In this document: one piece after another, positions 34,901 through 42,923 of the stretch
Layout: each line of letters opens with the position of its first letter
How positions within the stretch are numbered: the first letter of the stretch is position 1
Source of the DNA: DASXMT01 sp963812965
Lineage (GTDB): Bacteria; Actinomycetota; Acidimicrobiia; Acidimicrobiales; RAAP-2
Direction of reading: 5' to 3'
Assembly: GCA_963812965.1 (NCBI GenBank)
Contig: CAWEXG010000003.1
Location: 1-64,000 of the forward strand
DNA: 64,000 nucleotides
Program-made: the position numbers and the translations under genes
Notes under the pieces: generated by a model
Databases searched by the model: none
What the model was told of the DNA's origin: nothing
The model's input: the letters and a program-made list of their open reading frames with translations, nothing else

Positions 34901-35009
34901 ACGAGTGGCTCTTGACACCCATCCCCAGAGAGAGGCAGAGGTCAAGAGCCTCTTTGTTGGTCAGGCCGAGCTCATGGGCCAGCTCGTAGACGCGGATCTT
35001 CTTCGGCAA
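31977..35009 (-). CDS. infB: Translation initiation factor IF-2
   Basis: GTPase that recruits initiator tRNA to the 30S subunit. 1010 residues from a TTG start at 35009 with AGGAG upstream. IF2_N domain (RVYELAHELGLTNKEALDLC), then a long disordered region: Lys/Ala-rich (AKKAPAKKAAAKK), Ala/Pro-rich (about 130-300) and Gly/Arg-rich (about 300-400). A second IF2_N-like block precedes the G domain. GTP motifs are GHVDHGKT near residue 514, DTPGHEAF and NKID; the C-terminal tRNA-binding part ends GLSDYQDLKNGDVIETYEE. The extreme N-terminal composition is typical of actinomycetes but long. Confidence 0.97.
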   Translation of the reverse strand: MPKKIRVYELAHELGLTNKEALDLCLSLGMGVKSHSSSIEDAQADRARRKADREGLRRPVQPEEPAAPAKKAAAKKAPAKKAAAKKAAAPSEKPDLTPSKLGDDAPPPPAPAVTRTTDDAPAESGEPPSPTPIKRSGARLVTSRPVSEQPGSQSPGLVRSGSSPAAAPSAPAASPAPAPAAPAPAASAPAASAPTAPPAAPAPAAPASTPQAPAPPAPPAPAPAAPVVPAARASTSAPASAPAPAAATPTPAPPTPPTGSAPAKPPTGHSGKPIPPPPGGPPRSVSGRPIPPPPGAGGRRSAPAPGRPGGTGRPGGFTSRPSGPGGGGGASRPGGGGGGGYGGGRPGGGGGFSGGRPGGGPGGPGGGPGGPPGRGGPGVGRGRPNQRRPRRRRRNLEELEPTQLTAYTPSTAPVPDTEVIVERGSTARDLGPKLNRSAGDVIRFLLLQGEMVTATQSLTDDMIELFAAELGATVRLVDPGEEREAELLAKYFDEEDDEEDEADLRPRPPVVTVMGHVDHGKTLLLDRIRSANVVAGEAGGITQHIGAYQVEHNGKAITFIDTPGHEAFTAMRARGAEVTDIVVLVVAADDGVMPQTIEAINHAKAAEVPIIVAVNKIDREEADPNRVLQQVSEHGLVPEAWGGDTITVEVSALQNLGIEDLLEQVLLVAEVEELVASPEGPARGFVIEAELEVGRGPVASVIVERGTLRVGDPIVAGAAWGKVKALVDDHGDQIKEAPPSTPVQVLGFSEPPNAGDELRVAPELAQARTIGEARAHRYRVAGHVPAAASALGGAKLEDLFEQIQRGETATLNVILKADVQGSLEAITESLRKLEREDVKLSFVQRGVGGITENDVQTAQASNATIIGFNVRPDRRAREQAEKSNVEIRTYEIIYKLLEDLQAAMLGLLAPVFEEIVTGEAEVREVFRVPRVGAIAGCYVREGVITRGSKVRFLREGVVIWKGSITSLRRFKDDAREVAAGFECGIGLSDYQDLKNGDVIETYEEREIPRT

Positions 35010-35105
35010 CGGCTCCTACTGTCCTTCGTTCACTTCGCATTCGTCGACTCGCACATGCGAGCCTCTATCCTCGCACATCACAGGGCCTGGTCCCCCTTCG
35101 ACGGG

Positions 35106-35348
35106 TCAGAGGCCCTCTCGCACCCGCTCCACCTGCTCTGGAGCCACGGGGCCCCGAAGAGCCCGTGATATCGCATCTCGGCGCACGACGAGATCGACGC
35201 ACGAGGGCGATGCACGGCACAACCATGCCCCACGACCCGGTGCATCCCGCCCGACAACCAGTGAGCCATCCGAAAGCCGGGTCAACCGCACCAGCTGGTC
35301 AGGCGTTGCAGTGCGCCGGCAGCCGATGCAGGTGCGAGTCGGCGCTAT
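35106..35348 (-). CDS. ylxR: YlxR-family RNA-binding protein with an apparent ATA start
   Basis: An 80-residue YlxR protein: APTRTCIGCRRTATPDQLVRL then a middle strand and PGRGAWLCRASPSCVDLVVRR, with RALRGPV near the end, matching the family pattern CxGCR...GRGAxLC. The family N-terminus lies upstream of the first ATG/GTG/TTG in the frame (GTG at 35291, which would delete the CIGC motif). The only sensible start is ATA at 35348, eight bases after GGAGGAG and overlapping the nusA stop (ATAG). I infer initiation at ATA; a base error (ATG to ATA) is the alternative. Sits between nusA and infB as usual. Confidence 0.85.
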   Translation of the reverse strand: MAPTRTCIGCRRTATPDQLVRLTRLSDGSLVVGRDAPGRGAWLCRASPSCVDLVVRRDAISRALRGPVAPEQVERVREGL

Positions 35349-36670
35349 GCCGAGCTCTCCTCCGCCAGGGTGCCGGCGTCGGTGCTCGCCTCCACCTCCG
35401 AGCCACCCGCATCCGGCGGCGCTTCTCCGGCTTCCGGCGCCTCGGTGGCTTCTTCCACCGCTGCTCCGTCTACCGCCGTAGCCCCTGCAGCAGCACCGTT
35501 GACGGCCTCTGTCTGCCCACCGTCAGCGCTGTCCTCTGGAGCAGCTTCGTCGCTGCCACCCTCGGCCCCTTCCGACCACTGGGTGGCCGAGAGGGCCTCG
35601 CCACCCTCGGCAGGCTGCCAGACCATCTCCCCGGCGTCGTTCTGGACCCACTCGCCCTGGGCCCACTCCTCACCGGTGTACCCGGCCTCCTCTTCGGCCA
35701 GCTGGGTCTCACTCTTGATATCGATCCTCCACCCGGTCAGACGGGCGGCAAGACGGGCGTTCTGCCCCTCCTTGCCGATGGCCAACGACAGCTGGTAGTC
35801 GCTGACGATGACCGTGGCCGTCCCCGTCTCGTCGTCGAGACGGACCTCACGCACCCGGGCCGGAGCCAGCGCGCTCTGGATCAGCTCCACGGGATCGTCG
35901 GAGTACGGCACCACGTCGACCCGCTCCCCACGGAGCTCGTTGGTGACCATGCGAACGCGCGAGCCGCGGGCACCAACACAAGCACCGACCGGATCCACAT
36001 TCGGATCGTTGGACCACACCGCGATCTTCGTCCGGTGCCCGGGCTCACGAGCCGCCGCCTTGATCTCGACGGCGCCGGACGAGATCTCCGGGACCTCCAG
36101 CTCGAACAGCCGTTTGATGAGACCCGGATGGCTCCGGCTGACCACGATCTGCGGGCCCTTGGTCGTCTTGCGGACCTCGACGATGTACGCCTTCAACCGG
36201 GCGCCGTGCTCGTAGCGCTCGTACGAAACCTGCTCGGCCTGGGGCAGCAGCGCTTCGACCTTGCCCAGGTCGAGAAGGGTGTAACGGTTATCGGTCTGCT
36301 GCACGATCCCGGTGACGATGTCACCTTCGCGCCCGGCGTACTCCTCGTACTTCAGGTCACGCTCCACTTCTCGGATCCGCTGCAAGATGACCTGCTTGGC
36401 CGTCTGCGCCGCGATCCGCCCGAAGTCGTCAGGCGTGTCGTCCCACTCCCGGGTGACGTTGCCGTCCTCGTCGAGCTCCTGTCCGTAGACGCGGATCTCA
36501 CCCGACTCGGGGTCGATGGTGACCACCGCCTCCTCCGCCGCCTCCGGGGTGCGCTTGTACGCCGCCACCAGGGCGTTGGCCAGAGCATCCAGGAGTGTCT
36601 CGACCGAGATGCCCTTATCGCGCGCGATCTGGCCCAGGGCATCGAGGAACTCGAAGTTCGTCTTGCTCAT
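35345..36670 (-). CDS. nusA: Transcription termination/antitermination factor NusA
   Basis: RNA polymerase-associated elongation factor, 441 residues: N-terminal domain FEFLDALGQIARDKGIS, S1 domain (REGDIVTGIVQQTDNRYTLLDLG), KH1/KH2 with VGACVGARGSRVRMVTNELRGE and LAIGKEGQNARLAARLTGWRID. After the KH domains (about residue 318) comes an acidic Ala/Glu/Gly-rich tail of about 120 residues of low complexity, longer than in most actinobacterial NusA. ATG 36670 overlaps the rimP stop (ATGA); the longer in-frame ORF upstream is rimP-region shadow. Confidence 0.96.
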   Translation of the reverse strand: MSKTNFEFLDALGQIARDKGISVETLLDALANALVAAYKRTPEAAEEAVVTIDPESGEIRVYGQELDEDGNVTREWDDTPDDFGRIAAQTAKQVILQRIREVERDLKYEEYAGREGDIVTGIVQQTDNRYTLLDLGKVEALLPQAEQVSYERYEHGARLKAYIVEVRKTTKGPQIVVSRSHPGLIKRLFELEVPEISSGAVEIKAAAREPGHRTKIAVWSNDPNVDPVGACVGARGSRVRMVTNELRGERVDVVPYSDDPVELIQSALAPARVREVRLDDETGTATVIVSDYQLSLAIGKEGQNARLAARLTGWRIDIKSETQLAEEEAGYTGEEWAQGEWVQNDAGEMVWQPAEGGEALSATQWSEGAEGGSDEAAPEDSADGGQTEAVNGAAAGATAVDGAAVEEATEAPEAGEAPPDAGGSEVEASTDAGTLAEESSA

Positions 36671-37236
36671 GGCGTCGTGACCTGCTTCCTCTTCTGCGTG
36701 GACCGGGCGGGTGCGCTGTGCTGACCGCCGGTGGAGTGCCTGTCGGCGGCAGAGCTCTGCTGCCGCCCGCTCTTCGGTCGGGGGGCCGGGCCCCACTCGA
36801 ACACGGTGCGGGCCCGGTCGATGTCGGAGTACGCCAGCCGCATGCCCTCGGACGAGTCGTCTTCGACCCGCAGCACGAGGCCGTCCTCGTCGCTGGCCAC
36901 CAGCGTGCCGGTCAGCCGGCGATCACCGGGAACCTGCGGACGGGTCTTGACCGTGATCTGCTCGCCCACGGCCCGGGCGAAGTGGGCCGGCGTCCGCAGG
37001 GTGCGCTCCACCCCGGGGCTCGACACCTCGAGCGTGTAGCGGCCAGGAACCGGATCGTGCTCGTCGAGCACGGCGGAGATCGCCCGGTTGGCCTCGGTGA
37101 GGGCATCCAGATCGACACCGCCGACACGGTCGATGGTGACCAGCACCACCCCGGACCGGATCTCGACGTCGATCAGCTCCAGAGAGGAGCCGGACAGGAC
37201 GGGCTCGAGAAGGGGCCATAGGTCACAAGCAGCCAT
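36667..37236 (-). CDS. rimP: Ribosome maturation factor RimP
   Basis: Needed for 30S assembly. 189 residues; family core LELIDVEIRSGVVLVTIDRVGGVDLDALTEANRAIS, YTLEVSSPGVERTLRTPAHFARAVG and a C-terminal SH3-like strand set ending RLAYSDIDRARTVFEWG, with a basic, disordered tail (about 40 residues). ATG 37236 follows GGAGGGA at good spacing. First gene of the rimP-ribF operon. Confidence 0.95.
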   Translation of the reverse strand: MAACDLWPLLEPVLSGSSLELIDVEIRSGVVLVTIDRVGGVDLDALTEANRAISAVLDEHDPVPGRYTLEVSSPGVERTLRTPAHFARAVGEQITVKTRPQVPGDRRLTGTLVASDEDGLVLRVEDDSSEGMRLAYSDIDRARTVFEWGPAPRPKSGRQQSSAADRHSTGGQHSAPARSTQKRKQVTTP

Positions 37237-37324
37237 TCTGGTCCCTCCTCTCTCCGATCCGGTCCGTGTGTCATGTCTCTCGTCTCCGCCCTCCGAGTGG
37301 AGCGAGAGCACCCGCAGAAAGCAA

Positions 37325-37349
37325 AAGCGTGGGCGTTCTGCCCACGCTT
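37325..37349 (-). terminator. Strong hairpin with T-rich tail between proS and rimP
   Basis: Perfect 10-bp stem AAGCGTGGGC / GCCCACGCTT with a five-base loop. On the minus strand it is followed by TTTGCTTTCT, the form of an intrinsic terminator. It lies 89 bp before rimP and 168 bp after proS, so it ends proS transcription or attenuates rimP-nusA-infB. The rest of this 280-bp gap shows nothing else clear. Confidence 0.6.
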
Positions 37350-37516
37350 CCTCAGCGTCAACTCCACTTCGACTGAACGGCAGGAGATGAGTATAGCAGC
37401 GCTCCCCGTTTTCTGTTTGGCCCTCTGGTGTGGACAACCCGCCACAGACGACCTATCGGCTCCTCTGGACCGTCCCCCGACCGAAGACCAAGCGGCCGAA
37501 AGGCCGCCTTGCGAGC

Positions 37517-38971
37517 TCAGTACGAGCGAGCCACGACGGCAGACAGCGACGCCTCGTCGTCAAGCCCGTCGTCCCCGGTCGGCTGCAGGCACCGCACGCT
37601 CACGGCGTCGGCAGCGAGGGTGGTCTCTCCTTCTTCTCCCAGTATCGACCATGGGATCCGGGCGAACCCGGTGGAGGCCGCCTCGGCCGCCTCGGCCACC
37701 GTGGACACGTCTACTGTCCGGGCCTGGCGGAACGCCAGGGCCTCGGCCCGCAACTCGTCACCGGCGGCGGCCAGCACGCCGGTGACCGTCGACGCTGCCG
37801 CCGAGACTGTCACGGTGGCCTTGGTCCGGGTGTGCCGGGTCACCACGGTCATCTTTCCCTCGGCCAGGTCGCGGGGACCGACCTCGACCCGTACGGGCAC
37901 CCCCTTCAGCTCCCAGTCCACCGACCGGCGACCGAAGGACGTGTCCACCCGGTCGTCGAGCCGCGCCCGGTGGCCGGCCGCCTGCAACGTGGCCGTCAAG
38001 GCCTGGGCCGCACTGCGGACCTCGGGCTCGTCCCGGACCAGCAGCACCACCACCTCCACAGGGGCCAGGGCCGGGGGCAGCCGCAGGCCGGCGTCGTCGC
38101 CGTGGGCCATGATGAGCGCCCCGATCAGCCGGGTCGACACCCCCCACGAGGTCTGCCAGACGTACTCGAGCGCACCCTCCTCGCTGGTGAACTGGATGTT
38201 GAACGCCCGGGCGAAGTTCTGGCCCAGCTCGTGGCTGGTGCCCATCTGCAGCGCCTTCCCGTCGCCCATCATCCCCTCGCACGTCCACGTGCGGATAGCA
38301 CCGGCGAACCGCTCCCGGGCCGTCTTCTGGCCGGTGAGCACGGGGATGCCGGCCACCTCCGTCATGGTGTCGATGTACACGTCACGCAGGATCTGCAGAG
38401 CGTAGGCACGGGCGTCGGCCTCGGTGGCGTGGGCAGTGTGGCCCTCCTGCCACAAGAACTCGCTGGTGCGCAGGAAGAGACGGGGACGCAGCTCCCAGCG
38501 GACGACGTTGGCCCACTGGTTGACCAGCAGCGGGAGGTCGCGGTAGCTCTGGACCCACTTGGCGAAGTAGCTGTTGATGACGGTCTCGCTGGTGGGGCGA
38601 ACCACCACCGGCTCCTCCAGCTCGCGGCCGCCGCCGTGGGTGACCACGGCCAGCTCGGGGCTGAACCCTTCGACGTGGTCGGCCTCCAACCGGAGGTAGG
38701 ACTCGGGGATGAAGAGCGGGAAGTAGGCGTTCTCGGCCCCGGCTGCCTTGATGCGGGTATCCAGAGCGGCCTGGAGCCGCTCCCAGATGGCGTAGCCCCA
38801 GGGGCGGATGACCATGGTGCCCCGCACCGGGCCGTTGTCGGCCAGCTCAGCTCGGGCGATGACCTCCTGGTACCAACGGGGGAAGTCCTCGTCCCGGGGG
38901 GTGAGCGCCCCCTTGGCCCCTTTGGCCCCCTTGGGAGCGGGGACGTCACGGACAGCAGGGGAAGGGGGCAT
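37517..38971 (-). CDS. proS: Prolyl-tRNA synthetase (eukaryote/archaeon-like, type 3)
   Basis: Class II synthetase charging tRNA-Pro. 484 residues with the short type-3 architecture (no editing insertion). Motif 2 region FLRTSEFLWQEGHTAHAT, motif 1 region RGTMVIRPWGYAIWERLQ, motif 3 TSWGVSTRLIGALIMAHGDDAGLRLPP, and the anticodon-binding domain that ends in a C-terminal tyrosine (VVARSY), typical of this type. Starts 32 bp after the ispG stop in the same direction. An N-terminal KGAKGAKGALTP stretch precedes the catalytic core. Confidence 0.95.
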   Translation of the reverse strand: MPPSPAVRDVPAPKGAKGAKGALTPRDEDFPRWYQEVIARAELADNGPVRGTMVIRPWGYAIWERLQAALDTRIKAAGAENAYFPLFIPESYLRLEADHVEGFSPELAVVTHGGGRELEEPVVVRPTSETVINSYFAKWVQSYRDLPLLVNQWANVVRWELRPRLFLRTSEFLWQEGHTAHATEADARAYALQILRDVYIDTMTEVAGIPVLTGQKTARERFAGAIRTWTCEGMMGDGKALQMGTSHELGQNFARAFNIQFTSEEGALEYVWQTSWGVSTRLIGALIMAHGDDAGLRLPPALAPVEVVVLLVRDEPEVRSAAQALTATLQAAGHRARLDDRVDTSFGRRSVDWELKGVPVRVEVGPRDLAEGKMTVVTRHTRTKATVTVSAAASTVTGVLAAAGDELRAEALAFRQARTVDVSTVAEAAEAASTGFARIPWSILGEEGETTLAADAVSVRCLQPTGDDGLDDEASLSAVVARSY

Positions 38972-39003
38972 GGATGCGTAGGATACCGGCGCCGCAGGGA
39001 CAG

Positions 39004-40254
39004 CTACAGCGTTGGGTCCTCGCCGAACTTCTTCCTGATGAGCTCGACCTTGCTCTCCGACGCGTTGGCATCGGCACCCTTGGCCTCCAGTAGGTCACGG
39101 CGGTCCGCTTCGGCTTCGGCTTCGGCGCCGGCATCGGCGAGGGCCAACCGGGCCTCGACCCCCTCTGCCACCAACTGCTCCGCCTCGGCCACCAACGCCT
39201 CGACCATCTCGGCCTCGGGAACGACCCGGATGATCTTGCCCTTGATGAACAGGTGCCCCCGACGCTTCCCGGCAGCGATGCCGAGATCGGCCTCCCGGGC
39301 CTCACCCGGGCCGTTGACCACACACCCCATCACGGCCACCTGGATCGGGAGGTTCCGGTTCTCGAGCGCCTCCTGGGCTGCCTTGGCCACAGCGATCACG
39401 TCGATCTCGGCCCGACCGCAGCTGGGACAGGCGATGAGGTCCAGTCCCTTGCGCTCACGGAGCCCGAGGGCCTCGAGGAGCTGACGACCGGCACGGGCCT
39501 CTTCCACCGGATCGGCGGTGAGCGAGTAGCGAATGGTGTCCCCGATGCCCTCGGCCAACAGGGTGGCGATGCCGGCGGTGCCCTTGAGCAGCCCGGCCGG
39601 AGGCGGACCTGCCTCGGTGACCCCCAGGTGCAGCGGGTGGTCGAACGTGTCTGCGGCCAGCCGGTACGACTCGATCATCAGGGGAACCGACGAAGCCTTC
39701 ACCGAGATCTTCACGTCGTTAAAACCGACCTCGGCGAAGTAGGCCAGCTCCATGCGGGCCGACTCCACCAGTGCTTCGGGTGTTGCCCCACCGAACCGCT
39801 TGTACAGGTCGGGATGGAGCGACCCGGCGTTCACGCCGATCCGGATGGGAACGCCCCGGTCCTTGGCCTCCGCCGCCACCTCCTTGATCTCGTGCGCCTT
39901 GCGAAGGTTGCCTGGGTTGAGACGGAGCCCCTGAACCCCGGCCTCGAGGGCGGCGAGGGCCATCTCGTGGTGGAAGTGGATGTCGGCCACGATCGGCACG
40001 GGTGAACGGGGCACGATCCGAGCCAGGCTCTCGGCCGCCGCCTCCTCGTTGCACGTGCACCGCACGATGTCCGCACCAGCAGCCGCCAACGCGTAGATCT
40101 GGGAGAGCGTGGCCTCGGTGTCGGCGGTCTTCGTGGTGGTCATCGACTGAACGGTGACCGGCGCTCCCCCACCGATGGGTACGGCACCCACATGGATCTG
40201 TCGGGTCGAGCGACGCTCGGTGGTCGTCCAGGCAGTTCGTCCCATACCGCTCAT
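39004..40254 (-). CDS. ispG: (E)-4-hydroxy-3-methylbut-2-enyl-diphosphate synthase
   Basis: [4Fe-4S] enzyme of the MEP pathway converting MEcPP to HMBPP. 416 residues: TIM-barrel with VTVQSMTTTKTADTEATL and GLRLNPGN, and C-terminal iron-sulfur cysteines in CPSCGRAEID and MGCVVNGPGEAREADLGIA. The C-terminus is extended by about 45 charged residues (EAEAEADRRDLLEAK) past the usual KGK-IIRVV end. Same pathway as dxr, three genes upstream in the same run with the site-2 protease between them, the order also seen in mycobacteria. Confidence 0.96.
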   Translation of the reverse strand: MSGMGRTAWTTTERRSTRQIHVGAVPIGGGAPVTVQSMTTTKTADTEATLSQIYALAAAGADIVRCTCNEEAAAESLARIVPRSPVPIVADIHFHHEMALAALEAGVQGLRLNPGNLRKAHEIKEVAAEAKDRGVPIRIGVNAGSLHPDLYKRFGGATPEALVESARMELAYFAEVGFNDVKISVKASSVPLMIESYRLAADTFDHPLHLGVTEAGPPPAGLLKGTAGIATLLAEGIGDTIRYSLTADPVEEARAGRQLLEALGLRERKGLDLIACPSCGRAEIDVIAVAKAAQEALENRNLPIQVAVMGCVVNGPGEAREADLGIAAGKRRGHLFIKGKIIRVVPEAEMVEALVAEAEQLVAEGVEARLALADAGAEAEAEADRRDLLEAKGADANASESKVELIRKKFGEDPTL

Positions 40255-40306
40255 GCTACGGCTCGCAGAGGCCCGTCGAACAGCAACGGGGAGCGGACGA
40301 AGCCGG

Positions 40307-41692
40307 TCAGCCGAACGGGTTGGACATGGGGTGGGCCAGGTCCACCGCCAACGAGGTGACGAACAGCACGCCCAGGAAGGCCAGGAACACGTAGGCGAAC
40401 GGCAGGAGCTTGGCCGCGTCGGCGTGGTACATGGGCCGACCTCGCCGGCTCCGGATCCGTTCGTAGACGGCGATCACCACGTGGCCGCCGTCGAGGGGGA
40501 GCATGGGGAAGAGGTTGAACACGCCCACGAACAGGTTGATCGAGATCAGCACCAACAGCAGGTCCCCGATCCCGGCCTGGGCAGCCTGATCGGCGATCTG
40601 CACCGCCCCGACGATCGACGAGACCCTGGTGCCGTTGGCAGCGGCCTGGTTGGCGGCCTTGGCGCTGGTGACCTGGTCGAACCGGTTCACCACCTGGTGG
40701 GGCGTGAAGAGGTGGTACACGCCGAGGATCGTCTGCCAGGTGAACGTCCCCAGGTCGACCACCCCCGTCCCCACGGCACGAACCGGGCTCTCCGTGGCGG
40801 TGGGCTCGCCCACCGTTACCCCGATGATCCCGTCGGGTTTCGATCCGGACGGCGCCGACGTCCCCTGCTCGTGGTGGACACGGCCGTTGGTCGGCGTCAC
40901 CGTGACCGTCTGTTGGTGCCCGTCCCGGTCGACGACCATGGTGATCGGGTGATCCGGGTTCTTCTTGATGGTGTCGGTCAGGACGTCGAGGTTTCCGCCG
41001 ACCCGCTTCCCGTCGACCGACACCACAACGTCCCCTGCTCGTAAGCCACCGGCACGGGCAGGGTTGGCCACACCGGAGATGGGGGTGAACCCGGCGATCT
41101 CGGTCTGGCCGGGCTGGCCCACTCCCACGAAGGACAGCAGCGCCCACAACAGCACGAACGCCATGATGAAGTGCATGGTCGAGCCGGCGATGGCAACCAG
41201 GAAGCGGTACCGGAACGGCTGCTGGCGGTAGGAGCGGGGCTCGTCGACCGGGTCAACCTCCTCGAGGTTGGTCATCCCCGGGATCTTCACGTAGCCGCCG
41301 GCAGGAATGGCCTTGACGCCGTACTCGGTCTCGCCGCGATGAACGGACCAGAGGCGGGGGCCGAAGCCCACGAAGTACTCGGTCACCTTCATGCGACCGA
41401 ACTTGGCCGCCAACAGGTGGCCCAGCTCGTGGATCATCACCATGAGGATGAGGGCAACGATCACGATCAACAGGTCCATCGACCTGGTGACGGCGGCGAT
41501 GACCACGACGGCTGCAATGACCACGACCATCTCGATGGCGGCCCGACGAGGTGACTTCACCCGTTCGGGATACCCGCCACCCCACGGGAGGTCATGGTCG
41601 GTCGGCGGCGTTGGCGGTAAGGGTGGGACGGCCGATGGCTGGAGGGGCGGTGGGCTTTCCTGGGTGGGCGGAGCGTCAGAGGTGGCGCTCAC
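40307..41692 (-). CDS. Site-2 zinc metalloprotease (RseP/Rip1 family, M50)
   Basis: Intramembrane protease that clips anti-sigma factors or other membrane regulators. About 461 residues: proline-rich cytoplasmic N-terminus (about 1-45), a first membrane helix, the zinc motif MVMIHELGHLLAA, GYVKIPGM, a PDZ domain around RAGGLRAGDVVVSVDG, and the third zinc ligand motif NLFPMLPLDGGHVV in a later helix. I place the start at GTG 41692, overlapping the dxr stop (GTGA), because the longer ORF runs through dxr. The ispG-protease-dxr order matches Rip1 of mycobacteria. Confidence 0.93.
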   Translation of the reverse strand: MSATSDAPPTQESPPPLQPSAVPPLPPTPPTDHDLPWGGGYPERVKSPRRAAIEMVVVIAAVVVIAAVTRSMDLLIVIVALILMVMIHELGHLLAAKFGRMKVTEYFVGFGPRLWSVHRGETEYGVKAIPAGGYVKIPGMTNLEEVDPVDEPRSYRQQPFRYRFLVAIAGSTMHFIMAFVLLWALLSFVGVGQPGQTEIAGFTPISGVANPARAGGLRAGDVVVSVDGKRVGGNLDVLTDTIKKNPDHPITMVVDRDGHQQTVTVTPTNGRVHHEQGTSAPSGSKPDGIIGVTVGEPTATESPVRAVGTGVVDLGTFTWQTILGVYHLFTPHQVVNRFDQVTSAKAANQAAANGTRVSSIVGAVQIADQAAQAGIGDLLLVLISINLFVGVFNLFPMLPLDGGHVVIAVYERIRSRRGRPMYHADAAKLLPFAYVFLAFLGVLFVTSLAVDLAHPMSNPFG

Positions 41693-42903
41693 GCCGCCCG
41701 CTCCGCACCGGCCACCACGCGCTCGGCCACGCGGCGAGCACTGGCGTCGGCGTGGAGGACGTCGTCCACCGTCAGCTCGATCGACCCGGGATCGTCGTAT
41801 GCGTCGAGAGTGCCCAACGCCACAGCGGCGATGGCAGACCAACCGATACGACCGTCGAGGAACGCGGCCACGGCCACCTCGTTGGCGGCGTTGAGCCACG
41901 CCGGTGCCAACCCACCCGTTCGGCCGGCTCGGTAGGCGAGGTCGAGACACGGGAACACCGCCCGGTCAGGCTCTTCGAACTCGAGAAGCGACAGCGCCTT
42001 CCAGTCGATGGCTCCGAAGGGAACCGGGAGCCGTTCGGGGTACGCGAGGGCGTAACCGATGGGCAGGCGCATGTCGGGCTGGGACAGCTGGGCCATCACC
42101 GCTCCGTCGGTGAACTCCACCATCGAGTGGACGACCGACTGCGGATGGACGACGACGTCGATGCGGTCGAAAGGGATGTCGAACAGCTCATGGGCCTCGA
42201 TGACCTCGAGCCCCTTGTTCATCAACGTCGACGAGTCCACCGTGATCTTCGGGCCCATCGACCAGGTGGGATGGGCAAGCGCCTCGTCCACGCCCACGTT
42301 GGCCAGATCCTCGCTGGTCCGACCCCGGAAAGGGCCACCCGAAGCAGTGACCAGCAGTCGGGCCACCCCGTCACCGGGACCAGGACCGGCTTCGCTAGAA
42401 CTGTCAGGGCCGCCACGATTGGCAGCCCGGAGGCACTGGTGGAGCGCGCAATGCTCCGAGTCCACCGGAACGATCTCGGCCCCGGGGACCTGACGTGCAC
42501 GACGCACCACCGGTGCACCGGCGATGATCGACTCCTTGTTGGCCAGGGCGAGCCTGCGGCCTGCGTTCAAAGCGGCCAGCGTCACGGTGAGGCCGGCGAA
42601 CCCGACCACTCCGTTGACAACCACATCGGCCACGGTGGCGATATGAGCGAACCCATCCGTTCCGCACACCACCTCCACCCCCGGGGGGAGAGACCGGGAC
42701 AGCTCCGAGGCGAGGGACGGATCGCCGATGGCCACGACCTCCGGCCGGAGTCGCCGGGCCTGGGTAGCCAAGAGCTCGACCGAGCGTTGGGCGCCGAGCG
42801 CCACCACCTCGAACCGGTCCGGACAAGCCTCGATCACCTCGATGGCCTGGGTGCCGATCGACCCGGTCGAACCGATCAGGCTGACGCTCGTCGTGGGTGG
42901 CAT
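41689..42903 (-). CDS. dxr: 1-deoxy-D-xylulose 5-phosphate reductoisomerase
   Basis: Second enzyme of the MEP pathway (DXP to MEP, NADPH). 404 residues: NADPH-binding GSTGSIGTQAIEVIEA, LANKESIIAGAPVV, PVDSEHCALHQCLRA (metal Asp/Glu), LLVTASGGPFRG, HPTWSMGPKITVDSSTLMNKGLEVIEAHELF and VHPQSVVHSMVEF. All catalytic motifs intact. Twenty bases after cdsA on the same strand. Confidence 0.97.
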   Translation of the reverse strand: MPPTTSVSLIGSTGSIGTQAIEVIEACPDRFEVVALGAQRSVELLATQARRLRPEVVAIGDPSLASELSRSLPPGVEVVCGTDGFAHIATVADVVVNGVVGFAGLTVTLAALNAGRRLALANKESIIAGAPVVRRARQVPGAEIVPVDSEHCALHQCLRAANRGGPDSSSEAGPGPGDGVARLLVTASGGPFRGRTSEDLANVGVDEALAHPTWSMGPKITVDSSTLMNKGLEVIEAHELFDIPFDRIDVVVHPQSVVHSMVEFTDGAVMAQLSQPDMRLPIGYALAYPERLPVPFGAIDWKALSLLEFEEPDRAVFPCLDLAYRAGRTGGLAPAWLNAANEVAVAAFLDGRIGWSAIAAVALGTLDAYDDPGSIELTVDDVLHADASARRVAERVVAGAERAA

Positions 42904-42923
42904 GCTCCTAGCCTGCCCGATCC

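Noticed and set aside
34057..34989. Plus-strand glycine/alanine-rich ORF
   Set aside because: Antisense shadow of the low-complexity region of infB.
37430..39484. 684-codon plus-strand ORF
   Set aside because: Antisense shadow of proS and ispG in high-GC DNA.
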